Assembly (NCBI GenBank): GCA_049325415.1
Contig: JBMOLL010000072.1
Span: 5,061-69,060 of the forward strand
Reading direction: 5' to 3'
Source: JBMOLL01 sp049325415
GTDB taxonomy: Bacteria > Bacteroidota > Bacteroidia > Bacteroidales > GCA-2748055
DNA: 64,000 bases
The number at the start of each line of letters is the position of its first letter. The first letter of the stretch is position 1. The position numbers and the translations under genes are program-made. Positions 60,695 to 64,000 of the stretch are shown here, piece by piece. The notes beneath the pieces were generated by a model, which saw only the letters and a program-made list of their open reading frames with translations, had not been told where the DNA came from and ran no database searches.

Positions 60695-62980
60695 TTAAAA
60701 AATACTGAAAGCCACTGTCAGACCGGCCATAACAACCGATACCATGGTCATCAGTTTGATAAGGATGTTCAGTGAAGGACCGGAAGTATCCTTGAAGGGA
60801 TCGCCAACGGTGTCACCGACAACAGCAGCCTTATGGGAGCTGGAGCCTTTTCCGCCGTAGTTTCCTTTTTCAATGTATTTCTTGGCATTGTCCCATGCAC
60901 CACCGGCGTTGTTCATGAAAACAGCCAGAGTGAAGCCTGCGGTCAGACCACCAACGAGCAAACCAACCACACCGGGAACACCGAGGATCACTCCAATAGT
61001 AACCGGAACGATGATGGCAAGCAACGAGGGAACCAGCATTTCTTTCTGAGCACCCTTCGTGGAAATGGCCACACACTTGGCGTAGTCGGGTTTCCCGGTT
61101 CCTTCCATGATCCCGGGGATCTCTTTGAACTGCCTGCGCACTTCATCCACCATGGAACCTGCTGCACGTCCTACGGCTTTCATAGTCATGGACGAGAACA
61201 GGAAGGCCATCATGGCACCGATGAAGATACCACCGAGAAGCAGTGGGTTAAAGAGGGAAAGGTCATAAGCTGCAACAAAATCTGTAATGGTGGCATCGCC
61301 CAGTTTAACGGCATGCTGACCCTGTTCAACAACCGGAGCAACATCTTTGTAGAAAAGTGTATCACCGATCTGTTTGAAACCTTCCACGCTTTTATCGGCC
61401 ATTTTTCCGAGCCAGAGTTTAACCTCTTCCATGTAAGCAGCCAGAAGTGCCATGGCCGTCAGAGCAGCCGAACCGATGGCAAAGCCTTTACCGGTGGCAG
61501 CAGTGGTGTTTCCAAGCATATCCAGTGCGTCGGTACGTTCCCTTACTTCCTTGGGAAGTTCGGCCATTTCGGCGTTACCACCGGCATTGTCGGCAATGGG
61601 TCCGAAAGCATCGGTGGCCAGGGTGATCCCCAGTGTGGAAAGCATCCCTACAGCGGCAAAACCTATCCCATAGACACCCATGGAGAAGTTATGGAAACCG
61701 CCGGCAAAACCATAAGCGGCAATAATACCTATCACAATCGTTACCACAGGCAGCCAGGTGGAACCCATACCCACAGCCACGCCGTCAATAATGGTGGTAG
61801 CAGGGCCCTGTTTGGTCTGACCGGCAATACCTTTGGTGGGTTTATATTCGTCGGAAGTAAAATATTCGGTAGCCTGGCCGATAATCACACCGGCAGCAAG
61901 ACCGGCAACCACGGAACCAAATACACCCCAGGTCACCCAGCCGATAGCGGCAAGAACAGCCATGGCACCAAGGATAAGCACCGAGCTGCCGCCCGTTCCG
62001 AGGAAGAGCGCATTGAGCAGGTTCTTCTGCGTGGCCGATTCCTTGGTACGCACCATGAAAATCCCGACGATGGAGAGTATGATTCCCACTGCGGCAACGA
62101 TCATCGGGGAAATAACCGCCTGCATCTGATCCATGCCTGCAGTCGCAGGAAGAGCTGCACCAAGTGCTGCAGTGGCCAGGATCGATCCGGCATACGATTC
62201 GTAAAGGTCGGCACCCATACCGGCTACATCACCTACGTTGTCGCCAACGTTATCGGCAATAGTAGCAGGGTTACGCGGGTCGTCTTCGGGAATACCGGCT
62301 TCTACTTTACCAACGAGGTCGGCACCAACGTCGGCGGCTTTGGTGAAAATACCACCGCCAACACGTGCAAAGAGAGCCTGTGTTGAAGCACCCATACCGA
62401 AAGTCAGCATAGTAGCGGTAATCTCAATAAGTTTCTGCTGTTCGCTGGTTCCCGGGTGAACGAAGGTCAGACCGAGGAAATGCAGACCGTTCTGCATGTG
62501 CTCCGGGGTGAAAATCGCACCGTTCAGCAGCCAGAACCAGAGGGCGATATCGAGCAGACCGAAGCCCACCACAACAAGACCCATCACGGCCCCACTACGA
62601 AAAGCTACCTGCAGACCTTTGTTCAGGGAAGTGGAAGCACCCCAGGCTGTACGGGCTGAAGCATTGGTTGCCGTACGCATTCCAAGATAACCGCAGAGAC
62701 CGGAAAAGAAACCTCCCGTAAGGAAAGCTACCGGCACGAACGGGTTCTGTACACCCAGGTAAGCAAGGACAGCCAGCAATACAACCAGCACAAGAAAAAC
62801 TTTTAATACCACACCATATTGCCTTCTCAGGTACGCCATGGCACCTTCGCGCACATACTGTGCAATCTCTTTCATCTTATCGGTCCCTTCGGGCTGCTTC
62901 ATCAGATTCTTGTAGAAGATGAAGGCGAATACGAGGGCCAATAACGCTGCACCAATCAGAATTAGAATAATTCCACTCAT
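60695..62980 (-). CDS. hppA: K+-dependent membrane-bound pyrophosphatase (ion pump)
   Basis: This 761-aa inner-membrane enzyme hydrolyses pyrophosphate and pumps H+, Na+ or both. About 16 hydrophobic helices are seen. The catalytic loops are present: EDDPRNPATIADNVGDNVGD (about 232-251), DNAGGNAEMAELP (464-476) and, near the C-terminus, KAAVVGDTVGDPFKDTSGP. In GNTTAATGKGFAIGS the positions equivalent to 460 and 463 are Ala494 and Gly497. That is the K+-dependent signature; K+-independent forms have Lys and Thr. Ion specificity cannot be fixed by eye; Bacteroides relatives include Na+,H+-pumping types. It would recycle pyrophosphate from biosynthesis into membrane energy. It is transcribed alone. 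Confidence 0.95.
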   Translation of the reverse strand: MSGIILILIGAALLALVFAFIFYKNLMKQPEGTDKMKEIAQYVREGAMAYLRRQYGVVLKVFLVLVVLLAVLAYLGVQNPFVPVAFLTGGFFSGLCGYLGMRTATNASARTAWGASTSLNKGLQVAFRSGAVMGLVVVGFGLLDIALWFWLLNGAIFTPEHMQNGLHFLGLTFVHPGTSEQQKLIEITATMLTFGMGASTQALFARVGGGIFTKAADVGADLVGKVEAGIPEDDPRNPATIADNVGDNVGDVAGMGADLYESYAGSILATAALGAALPATAGMDQMQAVISPMIVAAVGIILSIVGIFMVRTKESATQKNLLNALFLGTGGSSVLILGAMAVLAAIGWVTWGVFGSVVAGLAAGVIIGQATEYFTSDEYKPTKGIAGQTKQGPATTIIDGVAVGMGSTWLPVVTIVIGIIAAYGFAGGFHNFSMGVYGIGFAAVGMLSTLGITLATDAFGPIADNAGGNAEMAELPKEVRERTDALDMLGNTTAATGKGFAIGSAALTAMALLAAYMEEVKLWLGKMADKSVEGFKQIGDTLFYKDVAPVVEQGQHAVKLGDATITDFVAAYDLSLFNPLLLGGIFIGAMMAFLFSSMTMKAVGRAAGSMVDEVRRQFKEIPGIMEGTGKPDYAKCVAISTKGAQKEMLVPSLLAIIVPVTIGVILGVPGVVGLLVGGLTAGFTLAVFMNNAGGAWDNAKKYIEKGNYGGKGSSSHKAAVVGDTVGDPFKDTSGPSLNILIKLMTMVSVVMAGLTVAFSIF

Positions 62981-63152
62981 AATCGATAATTTAGTTAAGG
63001 TTAATATGATTACTACTGATTCTCTTCAGAAAAGGAATTCCGTTCGGAATAGTATAGATGACCAGTTTTCCCACTGCCGGTTTTTCGAAGCGGTAAATAT
63101 AGTCAATTTGTGTTTAAAACGGTTATAAATTGATGCTATAAAACATAGGGAA

Positions 63153-63278
63153 GGATAAGGATAAGGTTGAGATTGAGGTTGAGGCTGAGGCTGAGATTGA
63201 GGCTGAGGCTAAGGCTGAGGTTAAGGCTGAGGCTGAGATTGAGATTGAGGCTGAGGCTAAGGCTGAGGCAGAGGTTGA
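63153..63278 (+). repeat. hexamer array A (21 units, G-R-N-T-R-A)
   Basis: Twenty-one in-register 6-bp units, most often GGCTGA, with variants GATTGA, GGTTGA, GGCTAA and GGATAA; one unit is GGCAGA. Units vary at positions 2, 3 and 5 but keep G1 and A6, so the array is degenerate but in phase. The array begins 25 bp after the end of unexplained sequence upstream of hppA. It faces array B across 13 bp. Confidence 0.9.
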
Positions 63279-63291
63279 AAAAAACCAACAA

Positions 63292-63383
63292 TTATTCTCA
63301 TCCTCATTCTTATCCTTTTTCTTATTCTTATCCTTATTCTTATCCTTATTCTCAACCTTATTCTCAACCTCACCTCCTTATCC
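63292..63383 (-). repeat. hexamer array B, inverted relative to A
   Basis: On plus, units are TTATTC, TCATCC, TCATTC, TTATCC, TTTTTC and TCAACC, i.e. GAATAA, GGATGA, GGATAA and GGTTGA on minus. There are 13 in-phase units, a short slip (TCACCTCC), and a last TTATCC at 63378-63383. That last unit supplies the final Gly codon and the stop of the four-helix-bundle gene. Confidence 0.9.
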
Positions 63384-63734
63384 TTTCAATGACTTGATTA
63401 TTTTGTTTAGTTCAAGAATTAATTCACCGTACCTGTTCATAAGGTTGCTGGTTGTTTTTTCATCAAAATACTTGACTTTGAATCCGTAAATAAGATGATT
63501 TTGAGTCTCATAGGCTGAACCTCGTCCAATTATATAAAAATTTGCCTTGTCTTTATTCGTGCTTCTTCCAAAAGCTTCAGCAATATTTCCGGGAATACCG
63601 TTAGAAGATCTTCTTATCTGTGAAGTCAGCCCATTATCTTCGGATCCCGGTAATACACTAGAGATTTGGAATACTTCAATGGCCAAACTATGAGCTTTTT
63701 GCCAAACCGACATATCTGTAAAATGCTTAATCAT
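63378..63734 (-). CDS. four-helix-bundle protein, S23/Avd family (TIGR02436)
   Basis: This 118-aa protein matches the family found in 23S rRNA intervening sequences and as Avd in diversity-generating retroelements: MSVWQKAHSLAIEVFQIS, GLTSQIRRSSNGIPGNIAEAFGR and NFYIIGRGSAYETQNHLIYG. The basic face (RRSS, KDK) suggests nucleic acid binding. Neither a 23S gene nor a reverse transcriptase or variable repeat is nearby, so it is a solo copy. Its last codon and stop (GGA TAA) are written by a unit of the flanking hexamer array, and arrays lie on both sides. Function of solo copies is unknown. No -7 box was recognised upstream. Confidence 0.88.
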   Translation of the reverse strand: MIKHFTDMSVWQKAHSLAIEVFQISSVLPGSEDNGLTSQIRRSSNGIPGNIAEAFGRSTNKDKANFYIIGRGSAYETQNHLIYGFKVKYFDEKTTSNLMNRYGELILELNKIIKSLKG

Positions 63735-63805
63735 CTCAATTGCTTTTTTTTATTTATAAAGGATGCCTACCGTGGAGATTTATAAATACATAAGTCCCCT
63801 AAACC

Positions 63806-63871
63806 TCATCCTTATTCTTATTCTTAATCTTATTCTTATCCTTATCCTCATCCTTATCCTTATCCTTATCC
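63806..63871 (-). repeat. hexamer array C
   Basis: Eleven in-phase units on plus (TCATCC, TTATTC, TTAATC, TTATCC), the same family and orientation as array B, upstream of the four-helix-bundle gene. It is followed on plus by two 9-bp units (TACCCCGCC) that run into the end of the comM gene. Confidence 0.9.
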
Positions 63872-63879
63872 TACCCCGC

Positions 63880-64000
63880 CTACCCCGCCCACCCCTCCCG
63901 GTCCAGGTTCCTGTAATTCACCGCCTCCGACACATGGGCTGCTTCAATCCTTTCACAGTCGTCAAGGTCGGCAATGGTGCGTGAGACCTTCAGGATGCGG
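63880..64000 (-). CDS. comM: Mg chelatase-like/ComM ATPase, C-terminal end (partial)
   Basis: Only the last 40 or so residues are in the window. They read RILKVSRTIADLDDCERIEA followed by AHVSEAVNYRNLD, the well-conserved end of ComM/YifB-type AAA+ ATPases, which promote branch migration in natural transformation. The final residues (REGWAG) after this are not typical and are encoded by the 9-bp GC-rich repeat (GGCGGGGTA twice) that joins array C; the TAG stop lies in that repeat. The rest of the gene is beyond the right edge. Confidence 0.85.
   Translation of the reverse strand, partial: RILKVSRTIADLDDCERIEAAHVSEAVNYRNLDREGWAG

Noticed and set aside
60833..62386. 517-codon open frame antisense to hppA
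   Set aside because: It lacks any recognisable domain and mirrors the GC-rich, stop-poor complement of a conserved membrane protein gene.
63153..63383. Possible CRISPR array
   Set aside because: Units are 6 bp, contiguous and degenerate, with no unique spacers and no cas genes.
63167..63397. Reading frame encoding a long Leu-Arg repeat through arrays A and B
   Set aside because: It is the automatic translation of a stop-free hexamer array, with no start context, no domain and other equally open frames.

Overview
The window looks like a chromosomal segment of a Bacteroidota bacterium, probably a free-living Bacteroidales/Marinilabiliales-type anaerobe. The evidence is a PorQ type IX secretion gene next to cmk, a eukaryote-like GT3 glycogen synthase fused to a phosphorylase, an eight-cysteine PriA, a K+-dependent membrane pyrophosphatase, and repeated promoter -7 boxes of the TAnnTTTG type (TATCTTTG, TACCTTTG, TATATTTG), sometimes with TTTG 19-21 bp upstream. 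Shine-Dalgarno sequences are mostly absent, with greA a clear exception. There are two tRNA genes (Pro-CGG and Leu-UAG), no rRNA, no CRISPR and no recognisable transposase or phage gene.

Positions 1-8.4 kb (minus strand) form a carbohydrate cluster: an exported 1061-aa discoidin/alpha-alpha-barrel protein, a GPH-type sugar symporter with a 200-residue insert, a cytoplasmic GH35 protein, and the start of a GH94-like phosphorylase. Together they suggest use of beta-1,2-glucan (sophoro-oligosaccharides) rather than beta-galactoside. A sensor kinase and an exported DUF5060 glycosidase follow (8.6-11.7 kb). A MITE-like nested palindrome abuts tRNA-Pro at 12 kb.

Positions 12.3-45.6 kb are mainly housekeeping: heptose kinase, priA, pfkA, a porQ-cmk-ispH operon, a glycosyltransferase, tig-clpP-clpX, tRNA-Leu, lptB, tatC, recQ, an ABC-2 exporter, a receiver/GT2/peptide-permease operon, a nucleoside transporter with a DUF151 protein, rplU-rpmA, serS, an EamA transporter, ruvC, greA-HIT, a Rieske-like lipoprotein, sahH and ribF.

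Positions 45.7-56.8 kb carry a glycogen module: a branching enzyme on plus converges on a minus-strand block of debranching enzyme, GT4, GH57 and the GT3-GlgP fusion. All the activities needed to build, branch, phosphorolyse and debranch alpha-glucan are present. Positions 57-60.3 kb hold two tandem TlpA-like lipoproteins, both lacking the CxxC redox motif, followed by lpxH. An outer-membrane-protein remnant and hppA come next.

The right end (63.1-64 kb) is the most unusual part. A lone S23/Avd-type four-helix-bundle gene sits between arrays of a degenerate hexamer (G-R-N-T-R-A and its complement). The stop codons of this gene and of the adjoining comM both fall inside repeat sequence, which suggests a repeat-associated cassette inserted after comM.
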